A stretch of DNA of 64,000 bases, from contig JAPYMA010000138.1 of assembly GCA_035041965.1 (NCBI GenBank), forward strand, positions 1-64,000. The letters are read 5' to 3'. Shown piece after piece: positions 34,225 to 47,125 of the stretch (position 1 is its first letter; the number at the start of each line of letters is the position of its first letter). Position numbers and translations under genes: made by a program. The notes beneath the pieces are model-generated. The model was not told the origin of the DNA, searched no databases, and saw only the letters and a list, made by a program, of their open reading frames with translations. The DNA comes from Anisakis pegreffii (taxonomy: Eukaryota; Nematoda; Chromadorea; Rhabditida; Anisakidae).

Positions 34225-36036
34225 ATGTTCAAAACATTACGCCGCTTACATGGACATAATTTGGAGAATCAAGGTCTGAATGATCTTACCGAGGCGTTTC
34301 AAAACTTTGTCACACGTGCGAAATATTTTAGCATTGGACGATTGAGGTTTGTATGCACTCATTTAATATGAATAGTGTAAATTGAAAGCAACTCTCACCT
34401 GAATATAAGCTGATGGTTATCTGCCGCACTCAAAAATAGATCCAGAGTACAAGTATCGCTTTCAGGCGCACATGGTCACATTCGGCTATTGAATTTATGA
34501 AGTATCGTCGACTACTTCCCATGCTCACTTCTGAAGGCCAACGTAGTGATCAGTTTGATGGTATGCATTCAGTTAAGTTTCATATCCACCTGAGTGCTAT
34601 TTTACCCAACTGTGTTCTCCTTTCACAATTACGCGATTACAAAATTTGAAAAAAAAATTTTCGGTGGCATTTTTTAACTAATCAATTTGAATATGACCTC
34701 AGATCAATTTTAATAATGGTGATGCCAGAGAAGTGAATGGACGTTTGATTTCAAAACAAAATTAAGTGAATACACAATTCGAGGGAATGTTGTGTCCAAT
34801 GAAAATTGGCCAATTAATTTTTATTAATTTCATCAATTCAGATGACTCATTTATGTCATCAGCATTCATTAAACGATCCGATTCAATTCGCAGTGATGTG
34901 AGTGTTGTTTCGTCGAGCGGTGTTTCATTGCGGCATGTTAAAGGTGAAGAAAAGAAAATCGTTGTTACGAATATCTCACCAAGAGTTACGAACACTCAAC
35001 TGGCGTCGTTCTTTTCTAAATTTGGAAAGGTTTGTTCAGCTGTCATTATGATACAACCTCTTGTTACAGATTTCAAATCTAATCTTCACCGTTTATGGTC
35101 AATTATTGTTTTCATTTTCTTTTTCCACAAAGTATCACTTGTTGTTTTTCCTCTTTAGCTAACAGAAACAGTATTTACATTGAAAGATAATATCGAAAAT
35201 CATTGAAATTTTATGAAAGCGAGTGATCATTCAAGCGATTCATTGTTCAACACGGACAGTTTCGATCATAAGAACGATAATAATGAAATTACTCGGTTGT
35301 ATCGTTTGCTCATTTCAGATTTCACTGTGTCGTATTCCATCTGAAGAACGGTATCAGTCAATTTATGCAACAATGCCGAAGGTTGTACGTTCTTCAGTTG
35401 TTGCACATATAACATTTAAGTAAGTTTGCGTTTTTCTAGTGCAATGATTGTGAATTCTCATCATTCTTGCGTACTTTCGCTTTTTGCTTCAGTTTCATCC
35501 ATAAAAAATTTTTCTGCAACATAAAAAGAAATGGAATTATTCCAAGGCACTTATTAGGAAAGTTTGGTTTTATAGCAATTTTATGCCTAATTTGACTTTG
35601 AAAGTAGGATCGTTAATATATATCATGGAATTGTTGTCAGTTTGCTAAATCATTTTGTAGAAAAGTGGAGGGTGCTGAAAGAGCGAAGAATGCATCTGCA
35701 GATGAATTGAAATTTTACGATAAAGTAATGATCGTTTCATCGGTTAGTTTGTCGTTTTATTAAGTGTTTACATTCATTCACTTCTTTATAGCAGCATTTG
35801 TTGTTCGATTACTTTCATTTTCTTCTTCTGGTTCCTTTGAAATTCTTTGTTGACATATCTTATCATCGGAATTGTTGTTTTGATGGGTAAGGTATAGATG
35901 AGGTGCATACGATTTCATTTTCAAAGCATTTCTTCTTTATTTGCAGTACTCGAGTGCAAGACGACGTGGTACTAGTGCTGCAACAAATGCTGATGAGAAC
36001 AAAACAGGTGCTGCCATTATTGCATTAGGTATCTGA
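34225..36036 (+). CDS. RRM-domain module, possibly the 5' half of the F-box/LRR gene
   Basis: Six exons join in phase: 34225-34346, 34466-34560, 34842-35029, 35319-35419, 35661-35742 and 35947 onward. They encode an N-terminal charged region (MFKTLRRLHG) and a Ser-rich linker, then one RNA-recognition motif: RNP2-like KKIVVTNISP, a helix TNTQLASFFSKFGK, and RNP1-like VVRSSVVAHITF, followed by a Lys/Arg-rich tail. If the sixth exon is not spliced, translation stops at 36034-36036 after about 225 residues. If it is spliced at 36028 (donor GTATCT), the frame needs a further small exon before the F-box exon at 36858. A 17-bp candidate lies at 36629-36645 between good splice sites. I favour one fused gene but cannot prove it. 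Confidence 0.8.
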
Positions 36037-36857
36037 TTGTTAGAAGTAATCATATGCTGCGATCTCTTATGCCGTCAGTTTTGATGATAACTATTATTGT
36101 GAAATGTGGAGTTGAAGACGAATATAGAGGAGTGTAACGTTTTAAGTAAATGAGCAAGAATTGAGCCTTGAAGAGTTCAGATTGTAAATGAGGTCATTTA
36201 AGCATATACTCGAACCGTTGTCCGGAACTGAACAATTTTCGTTTTCACTCGTTAATATTATCGGAATTGGAATGGTTGATTTGTACAAATTTAATGGGAT
36301 AAAATGAGTATTGATCAACGCTTCATGTTATGTTTTTATAATTAACGAAGTCTCTGATTGAATCCGAAATTTAGAAGAAACATTTTATAGTGATAAATAA
36401 TTTGAGGAAATAGCTCACTGGATGATGATAGCCTTTCATTGGACTCTTTAGCAATTTCCACTCGTTCAACTTCTGCATTCACCTTATCCGATGTTTCATC
36501 TTTGGTATTCATTTCCTATTTTTTAAAATTGGTTACAGCAATAAATACAGGAACATTTTGAATGTATTATCAGATTTTTTTCATTGTGATTTTATATTGT
36601 TTTCAGTAGAATTACTTTTGTTTTTCAGTTGTCGTTAGTTTTGAAGTCATTTCTAGTGTCACCTTGTATTAGGTGGCTCCATTTTGAGTGGAGCAGTAAG
36701 CCTGCTTAACTGTCACAAACCATTTTGTAGTCACTGTTCTATAGTTTTGTTCTCGAGCAGGTTACATTTGTGTAACATAAAATCAGTTCATCTTCTAAGT
36801 GGTCATCCAACAAAATATTGTTCAGACTGAACATAGTTCTATTGCTTTCATTTTCAG

Positions 36858-39800
36858 TTCGGCTCACGTACATCATTGCAAGATTTACCATCGAAACTAT
36901 TAGAAAAGATTTTTTCGTTGCTGCCAGCAATTGATAGAATACGTTTGGAAAGGGTCAACAAAAAATTTCTAGAGGCAGCTGTTAAAGTAAGTTTGTTTTT
37001 GACTTGAATTTTATTCAGTCAGCTTTCACTATTATTCAGTGATACTCTCAATTTTAAGTTATCACATTTTTGCTTTCTTACTGAGGGCTGTTCTTTCAAA
37101 TGATTTATGGGGATAGCACATTGTTGATATCAGTCTATGAGAGCAAATTGTTCAGTTTTTGATGACACGATATTATTAGTTTTTCTCAAATTGCGAATTT
37201 CTCATGGCGTTAATTTGTTGGTAGTAACCGATTTTCCGTGAATATTGACGGATTTCATTGTTTACAATAAGTTGAAGTGCCATCAAATGGTCTAATTCTA
37301 ATACTGATCGAAAATTTTCATGCAGTCATGGTCGTTCAACGATTCATTCTCGTTCGCTGATGATAGCTGTGTGAATCGCACGTTCACGGGGACGCATCCA
37401 CTACGAATTGTGCATCTAAAGGTCGTTTTTAGAAGTTTGAATTTTTAGCAAAATTTTATCAAATTTCGGATGTTACTGAAACGGAGTAGTTGTTCGGTTA
37501 TTGGTTACGAACGAGTGTGGATCTTGTATCCATTAGAACTAAGCTGTCTTCATATATTTCAGTCTTTACTTGCGCGGTGTGGTGTACATCTTCGGCGTTT
37601 GAATCTGTCGGGTGTGGTGCATTTATTGGATGAGAAAGCTTTCGAAGTTATTTCAACGTATTGTCCTCATTTACTCGAGGTTTCGTTTCACTAAAATTTG
37701 TTAATGTTCGTTCCTAACCACTTAATTGGTTAGGATAATTATAGCTGTGAACATATCTCAATATTTCTTTTAATTGAACGAGAATTGAGCATGCTGGTTT
37801 TCATATTTGAATATAAGTGTGTCTAGAATAATTATTTTCGACAGATGAGAATATCTATTCAATGGAATGCTATATAATATGGCCACGCAATTTCCATTCA
37901 AGCACTTCTCCTCGAAGTTTGTCTCAGGCATAATCTAACACACCAGGCCATAATCAACCAGCTATCTTAGTACCCTGACCGCTGATTGAAATAGGCATAC
38001 TTCAAATGAAATGTAATTGGTTTGCCAACACCAGTCTGAACCAATAAGGCAATCAATCCGTATGCAGAAACAGTTTCGTTTGCTTCTGTTAATAAATTCG
38101 ATCAGAACAGTACTGTATTTCTGGATGGTGGTCTCTTCCTTCTTGATGTTTGAGAAAATTCAGTTGCAATAATGTTCAAACTTAATTGCTCTCAACAGTG
38201 AGCTTTGATATGGAGGGTGATGGTCATGATAATACGTACTCATTAGAAACGCCTGATTCCAGGTGAACGTCTCAGGTCTAACGGGACATTCTGTGGCTTT
38301 GCGTAATTTCGGCGAATCATTGCCTCGTCTGCAATCATTTGTATATAGAGATATGGTCAATGTTGGTGATAAAAGTTTATGGTATTTTTTCAAAACGAAC
38401 GGTTCGCGTATGTTGAATGTAGATCTGCGTGGATGTCGTCGTATTAAAGGACGTTGTCTTCGACTATTTTCAGCCAATCTCGAAAAGGTGTCATCTAATA
38501 CCTATGGCCATGTTACTTCAGTTGAATGTTCAGTCGAATACTTCCGAATCGTAACGTCACTGGTGTTTTAAATTTATAAGTGCTTATTTTCAGATCAATT
38601 TGGATGGTTGCTATCGATTAGACAATACGGCTATCGAAGATTTGTGCTTAAAGTCACCGAATGTAATCGAATTAAGGCTGAGTGGATGCTCACAAATAGA
38701 CGATCAGCGTTTGAGGTTGATCACATATTTTGTCAGCATTAACCCATATTTTATCTGTCATATTGTTCATCAAATAAATATTTCAATTGGGTTTCGATAA
38801 TCAGTTATGAATTGATGCCGTTTTTGTTTTTAACAAACATTCTCGTTGAAATTTTCATTCCAAGACAAAAGCGATGTGATGATTAGAGCTTATGTTTATC
38901 CGAATCCCGGTCCTACCTAGTCTTCAGTATAATAAACAATACTAATGAAAGTGTTCAAGTCAATATGACATTATAGTCTTTTTTAAATGCCAAGTATTAT
39001 TGTATGCTGTGATGGCATCCGACGTCAGAAAATCTGAAAATTTTGATAGGAATTCAGATCGAATAATTTGAAAGGTCGGTTGGAATTCTGACTATCGGAA
39101 ACTCAAAATGTCAGTTCGGTCGGATTTCAACCGAACCATTCCTACAGCTGAAATGATGAAATGTGAATTCGGTCAGATTCCGACCGAGATGAAATTTGGC
39201 TCGAATGCGATCACGGCTCTATGCAATCAACAATTAACAATTTGATTGCAGTTTGATAACACGCAGCATGACCGATTTGCGAACGTTCGCATTATGCGGC
39301 GACTGTTTCGGATCTCTTTCAAGTGAAGGTCTTATTGCAATATCACGACTGTCATCGCTGACCGATTTGTCGTTCGTTTTTGATAAAGCTTAATCAATTG
39401 TTAAGTATAATGCTTTTGGTGTTTGTTTACCCTTTGAAGCAGCAATTCAAGTTTATATGCAATTAATATTGGCATAATGTCGAATTCAGATTAGATTTTA
39501 ATTCGGCAGTATCAGACGAAGTTCTTGAAGCATTAATCGATGGAGCACCTCATCTAACCTCACTGAGTTTGGCGTACTCTGGTAGTGATGCCACATTAAC
39601 GGAACATTCATTGAGACGTGTCTCTGACTTAAAAAATTTAAAGACGGTAAATTCTTTGTGTGTTCTCTATCTGTTTGAATAGTGATGAGATTATTGTTGA
39701 GAAGTTGACTAAAAATATGTGAACGGAGCTTTTGTGTTGATTTTTGAAATTGAATTATTGTAAATTATGAAGATTTTGTAAGGGTAACCTTTCATCTCCA

Positions 39801-42639
39801 AATAGACGTTATAATCGTTGAATAATAGCTTCACATCAAAAAGTTGTTCTTCATTTGACAATAAGTTGAATTTTCTTCAAAAGGTTGATGTAAGCTCGCT
39901 GGCTGCGGTCAATAATGATGTGTTCGAAGACATAATCAAAGGTTGCAAGCAATTACGAGATATTCGTGCTCGAAGTTGTACGTATTTAGGTGATGACGGT
40001 GTTTATTCATTGAGAACACTTCGTTTTTTGGAGCATGCTGATTTCAGCGGTTGTCTATTGGTTTGTTTTGTGTTGATTTATTTGATCAAATAGTGCAGTT
40101 GCTTTTTGACTGATCGATTAATTGTTCAATGATGAATGTTTGCCTTTCAATATGACCGAACTTATTATTCGTTGCTCTTTTTGATGAATACTTGTTAATG
40201 GAACACATATTCAGCGTACTGAAAGCTATTGTTTTTAAGAGTAACACATTTATTTCTGTGTTGTATTAGCAGTGGTCGCTTACTGAGCCGAATTCTTTGA
40301 ATTCCCTGTTTCAGTTAACAACAAAAGGTGTTCAAAATCTTCTGAACGCTTTTCCTCGGCAGTCAAAAAGTTCTGTTGGAGAGGTGAGTGAGTTGGACTT
40401 ATCTTTTGTTAGTGTATGAATGATGATGACATTTAGTGTGTTATAAGAATGTGATATTGTTGGTGTTAGCGATCGAGTCAATGCTAGATGTCAAGCTAGA
40501 GTGCGACCGTTGTGTCTTCGAAAAAGAGTGCGACCGTTGTGTCCTCGAAAAATGATTTCTTAATTTTTGAATTCTTTAATGACGAAAGCACTTTCGGCTC
40601 CTCTGGCATCATCTCATCGAGCCATTTTGTGAATTTCCAGGTCGCCTCGTCGTTAATGGAAACACGATTAAAGTTTGGTCCACTCTCCATCTCACCATAT
40701 ATTTGTTTTTGTTTGCCCCTTTTTTAGAGCGTCTTTATATCTTGCCTGTAGAGAAGTAGTGCAGTGAACAAAAATTTCAACAAGACTAGACTTAAGGCGA
40801 ATACTGAACAGTCACTGACGAAGTCGTCAACTATCGGACAAGTTGTTATTTTTTCAGATTAAGAGAAACTGTAATAAATCAACCAAAGAAGACTTGTTTC
40901 CTTTTGTTATCCATTCGTTCTGTGGAGTTGAGCAAAATCTAATCAATATTCGATGACTAGCAACCTTACGAGCACAATTCTCGAAAGTTTCGTTTCTTGT
41001 ACTAGTTCGAGAAAGGAAGAGGTGAGGTGAGATGGAAAGTGAAGTGAAAACCTTAAGTGCGTTTCCTGTCGACCTGGAAAGTAACTTATTGGATCGCAGG
41101 GGGCTTATAAACGTCTTTAACCTTAAAAAGTTTGAAAAATTAAAGTTTAAATCATTATGCAGTTGTGCAATATTTTGTGGTAATGTGGATAATTAAGAAA
41201 GAAGATCGGTTGAATGCGATAACGGTAGTTGTTGGTGGTAGTGTATGCGATGTGTCAGCATTGAGAACACGTGCCACTCGAATCGTTATTGATCCTGCCG
41301 ACTACAGTTCCCTGTCCAGCAACACAGCTCGCGATCTTATCATCAGTCGGTCCGGCGTTCTCGGTATACTTCTTGAAAATTGATTCAATTGTTCATATTT
41401 GTATGCGTCCATTGAGATTTATCTTATTGTTCGTTGTCTGACGCAGACTTGATTGGTTTTTTAACAAGTGAAACTAGTGTGTTATGGAAAGTATGGAATT
41501 TATTGTTAAAACCGCATTATGGATTTGTTCTATTTTACCCTACAGACTGTTTTGTTTCGACTCATTTTATGCTTCTTACTTTGACTCCAGTCTCAATTTT
41601 TATGTTTTCGTGGAAAATGCGAGGATCGGCGATGGAGATCAGATGAAGTTTTTATTTCGAAATTCTTGTTCTCGCCTCCGGTTCCGGACTTTTTCCAATA
41701 CGGCAGCATTTTCGGGACTCTGGCTTGAAATTCTATCTTCGATACTCTCGTTCTGCCACTTTTTTTTCCTCCTCGCAGCACCTTACATGAGACCATTCAA
41801 CATTTACGAAAAATTTTCGGCTATTTGCTCTTTGAGCTGTAGATTCAGTTAGCCGTAGAGGGAGAATGAAGGATCTTGCTTATATGGTTGATATGTTATG
41901 TGACAGATTAAATTTCTAAGTCTGCTAAGCTCACTAGTTATCGTGCATAAAATTACGTTATTCCGTATTCGGAATTGTCACATATCACGGTGCAGTTGCT
42001 GATACAAATCCATCTCTCCAAGTGATGCTTATATGCACGGAAATAGTTGCGAAACAGGATTAGACACTTCATTTGGAAAGTCTGATGAAAGAGACTTCAT
42101 TTCTCATGTTTTACTGCTACTGAAGAGTTGCTATTGAATTGCAGAAATATGCGTGGACTCTGACGAGGATGTGTCTGGTGATGAATTTGAATCACTCACC
42201 GCCCATAGTATGCTATTTATTTTTATTATTTTGCATATTCAAAGGAATCGTTCGTCGTTTTTTTTTTCAAACTATCTTTCTGTCGTCATCAAAGCAAAGA
42301 TAATTTGATCTGTTCATTATTCTTGTTATCGTAAACTGCCTCGTTCTATTATTAATATTATCATTTGTTAAATATTTCCATGTTAACTGGTTGGTGAAGA
42401 AATCTCGGACTTTATATGCCGTTAAAAGTTGCTCTTTGATGTCATTCAATAATTGTTTTCGATTACGTGTGGAGAGGTAGTTGACCAATTTATTTGTAAC
42501 CAACTTTTGTTTACTTCGAGGATCTTTCATAATGGATACACTGAATATCGAAGAAGATGATTCGCCGATGGATAGTGAACAATCAATCAAAGAGTGGGCC
42601 GAGAGAGAAGCTCGACAGTTGGGTCTTCTGAACAAATGA
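36858..42639 (+). CDS. F-box and leucine-rich-repeat protein (FBXL type)
   Basis: This is a likely substrate receptor of an SCF ubiquitin ligase: the F-box would bind SKP1 and the repeats a target. Twelve exons join in phase: 36858-36986, 37326-37421, 37563-37679, 38263-38487, 38594-38715, 39252-39371, 39490-39646, 39884-40060, 40315-40383, 41198-41363, 42145-42207 and 42521-42639, about 519 residues. The F-box opens the first exon (LQDLPSKLLEKIFSLLPAID then RIRLERVNKKF). Cys-containing LRRs follow (LRRLNLSGVVHLLDEKAF, LNVDLRGCRRIKGRC, VIELRLSGCSQIDDQRL, LTDLSLDFNSAVSDEVLEAL). The tail is acidic and ends ARQLGLLNK. The first exon has no start codon, so the N-terminus must lie upstream, most simply in the RRM module. 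Acceptors at 39884 and 41198 end in AAG. The intron before 39252 contains a MITE. Confidence 0.88.
39009..39214. mobile_element. MITE family 1, copy C
   Basis: This is an element of about 206 bp starting GTGATGGCATCCGACG and ending AATGCGATCAC, with interior CGGTCGGA motifs. It is inserted in an intron of the F-box/LRR gene, 37 bases from the next exon's acceptor. Confidence 0.75.
40498..40551. repeat. 27-bp tandem duplication
   Basis: The unit AGAGTGCGACCGTTGTGTC(T/C)TCGAAAA occurs twice head to tail with a single mismatch, inside an intron of the F-box/LRR gene. Confidence 0.9.
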
Positions 42640-44791
42640 ATGCTGCACTTTACCAGCATTATCACAAGAAGTTTTGCTATCGTTACCCACAACACTGACC
42701 ACAATTCATTACCTCGACACTTGTCAGCCAGGACCCTTCCTAATTAGCCAATTCTCATGAAGTACTCCGAGGTCATCACCGATTTGTTGGTCATAAAAAG
42801 CGACGCGGTAAACCTAGCACGCTTTCCCAGTTCGTTGTTCCAGGTGTACTTCTTTGGTCGTTTGTTGAATCGCAATTGCTGAAGAAATCGTTTGCAGTAA
42901 ACTGTTGAAATTATTAAATTATTTCTAAAGTTTTTCTTTTATTCGCTGATATGTTTGGATTGTTTATCTCGCTGTTGTAAGCCATCAGAGTTGTTTTTTT
43001 TTATTGCTCAGTATTTGATAACTCCAATTTTTATTGCTTTTTGGTCTTTATATGACAAGTTGGTGCTTTGTTTGTCACATCTTAAAACTCTATTTCGATC
43101 TAGTCATTTTGGTTTGATTTCGATTGGATGTTAGGGATTTATATGTTATGTAGCATTAGAAAGAGTGTTTGATGAAGAACGAAAATATGCACTGCTTGTG
43201 TACAGACAATTTCAGTCGTTGAAATATACTGAATAGGAACATTGTTATCGAACAACGATCAACGATGAATTTGTCTTTATCGTTTAATTCGACTGCGTTT
43301 ATGTATTTGATAAATTATCGGCAATGCTTTGTCGTTTCGGCCTCACCCTAAACAGTCTCGCTTCTCTGAATACAGAAAATAGCATTCTCATCTTTATTTT
43401 ATTATCGGATTTTTTTGCTCTTATTCCAAGTGCGCTTCGATGAATCAGAATCAGTTTACGATAAGGAGAAATTTCAAAGTATGAAAGTTAGTTGTTTATT
43501 CAACACTTGAAAGTGACGATACACACAACGGACAAAGACACGTTATCATCGCATTATGTGACACGTAACAACGAAAACAACTCAAAACAACAACTCAACA
43601 ATGAAAACTAATTCATTTATAAAAAATTCATGTCAGCAGACATTCTCTTAATTTATATTTAACTATTAAAAAGACATATTCAGATCCACTTTTTCAACCA
43701 TAGCGTTCCTACACATTTCATACTAAAGAATTTCATTGGAATCTATTTTATTTTGAACATCGATCTATTTTACTCATAACCAATCAAATTTGTGATCCAC
43801 TTGAAAGTTGACGTTTTATTCGCTGAATTTCTTGAATCTTAACTAGCTTGAACACCTCACCCAGGACTGTCCGTAGCCATCCGGTTAGACAAGACGGCAA
43901 TGAATCAAAAATGTTTTTATGAATAAAACGTCCTATGCATACTAATGTTTCCAATACCTTTTGAATGGTTGAAAAGATGTTCTTTCGAAATGTTTAATGA
44001 AGATTACAATTCGCATCAATTCATCGAATGAATCATTCATATACTTGTATTCTTGTCCAATAATTGGTTTACAGGCCAGTAATTACAAGAACATTTGAAT
44101 AAAAAATCAGTTCATCAGTACCGCTCAATTTTTTCAGAACATTATCATCACAGCCATCTTCGATCATTGTTCACACATATCTTAATGTGAAACTTCAGCT
44201 TTTCTCCAACAAGTTCTACTGGACGAAACATCAAACTTGGGCATAATTTATCACACGTTACAGATGCATATTATACCGCAACTAATTGCCATTCAGACGC
44301 GTTGGTATAAAAGCAACCTAGTCCCGACATATAGGCTCACGGTTAGCCTTTGGTTGAATGTAGTTGAACTAAACTTGACTGAACGTAATCCAAACATCAA
44401 ATTAAACCTTCTGAGGTCTGTTTAAGTTTAATTCAGGCCCGCGTTGAGCAATAACGCTTTTATTTTACGCCGCACCGATTTTGATCGGCGCATGGAAGAA
44501 AATGACTACAGCGACCAGATAAATCCCTCAGAATGCATGCATTAAATTCAAATCTTCATGGATATTCTAAATGAAGCAGTATTCAGAAAAATGGGGAATC
44601 TATTGAGTCACAAAAGAAAAGTTATCTCTTTAGTTGCAGTAGATGATTACAGATGAATACCTTCACTTGAATCTGTACTCTGTTCGTCAGTACGGGATTT
44701 TGAAATGAATCGTCTTTGTTCCCTTATCTGATATTTGAAACGACAACTTTGGAGTGAATAAAAGGAAAAGCGCAATAAAAAAGATAAATTA
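42640..44791. other. Intergenic region with a possible solo LTR
   Basis: No gene is recognised between the convergent F-box/LRR and eIF3i genes. At about 43488-43680 an AC-rich stretch (TTTATTCAACACTTG, then ACAACTCAAAACAACAACTC) has a layout like the gypsy LTR in the same orientation but without clear sequence identity. A solo LTR is possible but unproven. Short frames at 44237-44425 have no support. Confidence 0.3.
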
Positions 44792-47125
44792 TCAGCAGTC
44801 ATAATCGAATTTCATATAATCGGAATCGAATTCCTGAATTCTGATATAGCCATCCTCTCCGCCAGATACAACACAGTTGCCACTTGGATGGAATGCAAGT
44901 GTATTTATTGGACCGAAATGTCCTTTGAATCTCGCGAACTCCTCTTCAAACACCTGCAGAATACACAATAATAACTAACCAAGCAAATTCTATACGGTAA
45001 TGTCAATGTCAAGCAACCTCATAAAAATTTACTTCTAGTTCAGTTTCTTAATCAATAAAAAGCGTGAGATAATATGTTAGAGGTGCGAAACAACATTTCA
45101 TTTTTCGTATATTAAAGTAGGCGAGGGCTGATTTCAACGCATATATGTGTATAAAGAAAGCGAGGGTGGACTTACTTTAACGTATGATTTTTAAAAAGGC
45201 TAGAACGTATTTCAATGGTATACAATTAGATAATTGTAGGTATACAATCTACACCACAGAAACTCACTGTAGGGGATGAGAGGTACGGAGTGGATGTTGT
45301 GAGGGGTGTGAGGATATTTTGAAATTTTTAATGGGTGCGAGCAAGAAGAAAGATTGAGAGACACTATTCTAGTTGATATTCAAAAGAAAATGAATGATGT
45401 AGACGTGAACATCATTAGTATTCAACTCGGGCGGCTATTACTTGAAGAGTGATCAGAAATTAATCGAGCGGCATACCATATGATAGAGTTTCGCCTCGAA
45501 ATGACCAGATGAGAGTGCTGTTTGCGTAACAGTCATAGCCTCTTCACCACCACCAAGTACTATATGATCTCGAGTAGGAGAGATCGCTGCTGAGTTTACA
45601 GGTCGTTCGGCTCTACAAAAACCATTATAGTCTTGTATGATTCAGTTTCTTATTTGATCACCTTATCTGTATACGATGTACTTCGTTATAAGAAGTCGGT
45701 CTTAGAGAAAGCTAATTGAATGGCTTATTTCACAATTCCTTAATATAATATACGATTTGCAATCAATGAAAAATAAACTTTGCATCATATAAAAAGAAGG
45801 TAAAAAATGAAATAAACGAACTTGTATGTCTTCAATAGGTCCAATGTTTTTGCGTCGAAAAGTTTCGCTGTTTTATCTTTTGATGCCGTAATCAAAAAGC
45901 TCTGATCACTATTCATTTGCATATCATGGATTTGAAATTTATGCGCATTATTATTGAAGTTCGACACCTCACCTCCTCGTATTTCATAATGATGCAAATT
46001 ACCTTTTTCATTTCCTGTAAACAAGATATGATATCCTGACAGAATGAACATGCTGAAAATATGGCAAACGACTATAATATGGTATCGACTGAATGTGTTG
46101 ATAAATATGAGACGGATTAGTTAAATCAGCAAAAAGCAGGATTCAATTAAAAACAAATGCACTAAATCGATAACACTAACCTATACAAACCGTATCATCA
46201 AGATGCGTCCAAACACATGAATTTGCTTGGTTATTCAATTGACTTTTCAATGTCGGCTGTGATTCACCGGTCATTTGAGAGCCATCACGAATATCGTATA
46301 CGCACAATAATGCCTATTCAATACATTCATCTCTTATCTAGTTGATTAACTATCATTATTTAAACACTGATAACAAAATTTGTTGGTTTAGAGAAATTAA
46401 AAGCTTGTTGTCCGTTAAGAATTGCCAGTCATGTGTAACGAATAAAAAAGTATTAAACATAAAATCCGTACACAAACATGAAGTAAAAATCCAGTTTAAA
46501 TCTACGAGGATGAATTCAAGAATAAGACGTACCATATTTTGAGTCATTTTGATTGTAGTGAATGCAAGAAGATTACCACTATAAGACATTGCAATTGACC
46601 TCGCTACAGTTGGAGTGGTTAGAGAATGCAGTACTTCACCACGCTCACAATCCCACAACTATAAATTATCAAGTTCTGAGTAAGATCACACCTGATGCAT
46701 GACATGAATGAAAAAAATATGCTATAGTGTGAATGAATATTACTCTTGTAAAAATTAAATTAACACAAATGCAGCTGGAATCATTCATGAAAACCTTCTG
46801 AAGTATCACCACTTTCACCGTGCCACTAAATTGAACAATAATAGAGTGAATGTGAAAAAAGCATAATTGAACCGCAACTGCTACAATGACCAACCTTAAC
46901 AGAACCATCACCCGATGCAGAACATAAATGCGTTGTATCCCACGAAACATCTATATCCCATATAACACCGCTATGTCCATCATAAGTTCCAATGCGTTCA
47001 CCATTCTCTGTATACCATACAGACGGTGACTTATCTTTAGCGGCCGAGAACAGCAGATCACCATCGCGATTTATGCGGACACGAGTCAATGCCCTATCAT
47101 GCCCTTTCAAAGATAGAGGTCTCAT
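44792..47125 (-). CDS. eif-3.I: Eukaryotic translation initiation factor 3 subunit I
   Basis: eIF3i is a seven-bladed WD40 protein in the eIF3 complex that loads mRNA on the 40S subunit. Six exons join in phase: 46895-47125, 46533-46658, 46181-46313, 45822-46035, 45477-45612 and 44792-44953, giving about 333 residues (usual 325-330). Diagnostic blocks: [20 protein letters not shown] at the N-terminus, [66 protein letters not shown], and [17 protein letters not shown] with GGEDGYIRI near the end. The start ATG follows an AGTTTTCAG acceptor by three bases, typical of spliced-leader addition. The last intron carries a hAT-type MITE. Identification is secure. Confidence 0.96.
45061..45372. mobile_element. 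hAT-type MITE (family 2), copy 2
   Basis: This copy is nearly identical along most of its length to 12844-13145 (GAGGTGCGAAACAACATTTC, ACTCACTGTAGGGGATGAGA), with a small insertion near 45226 and a diverged right part. The outer left end seen in copy 1 is missing. It lies in the last intron of eif-3.I. Confidence 0.75.

Noticed and set aside
41484..41852. Plus-strand open frame of 122 codons
   Set aside because: It lies in an intron of the F-box/LRR gene, is Phe/Ser-rich without a motif and overlaps an equally open antisense frame.
42267..42704. Minus-strand open frame of 145 codons
   Set aside because: It overlaps the last exon of the F-box/LRR gene on the opposite strand and has no motif.
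43488..43680. Solo LTR of the gypsy family
   Set aside because: Layout is similar to the LTR at 19675 but no clear sequence identity or target duplication was seen, so it is mentioned only as possible.
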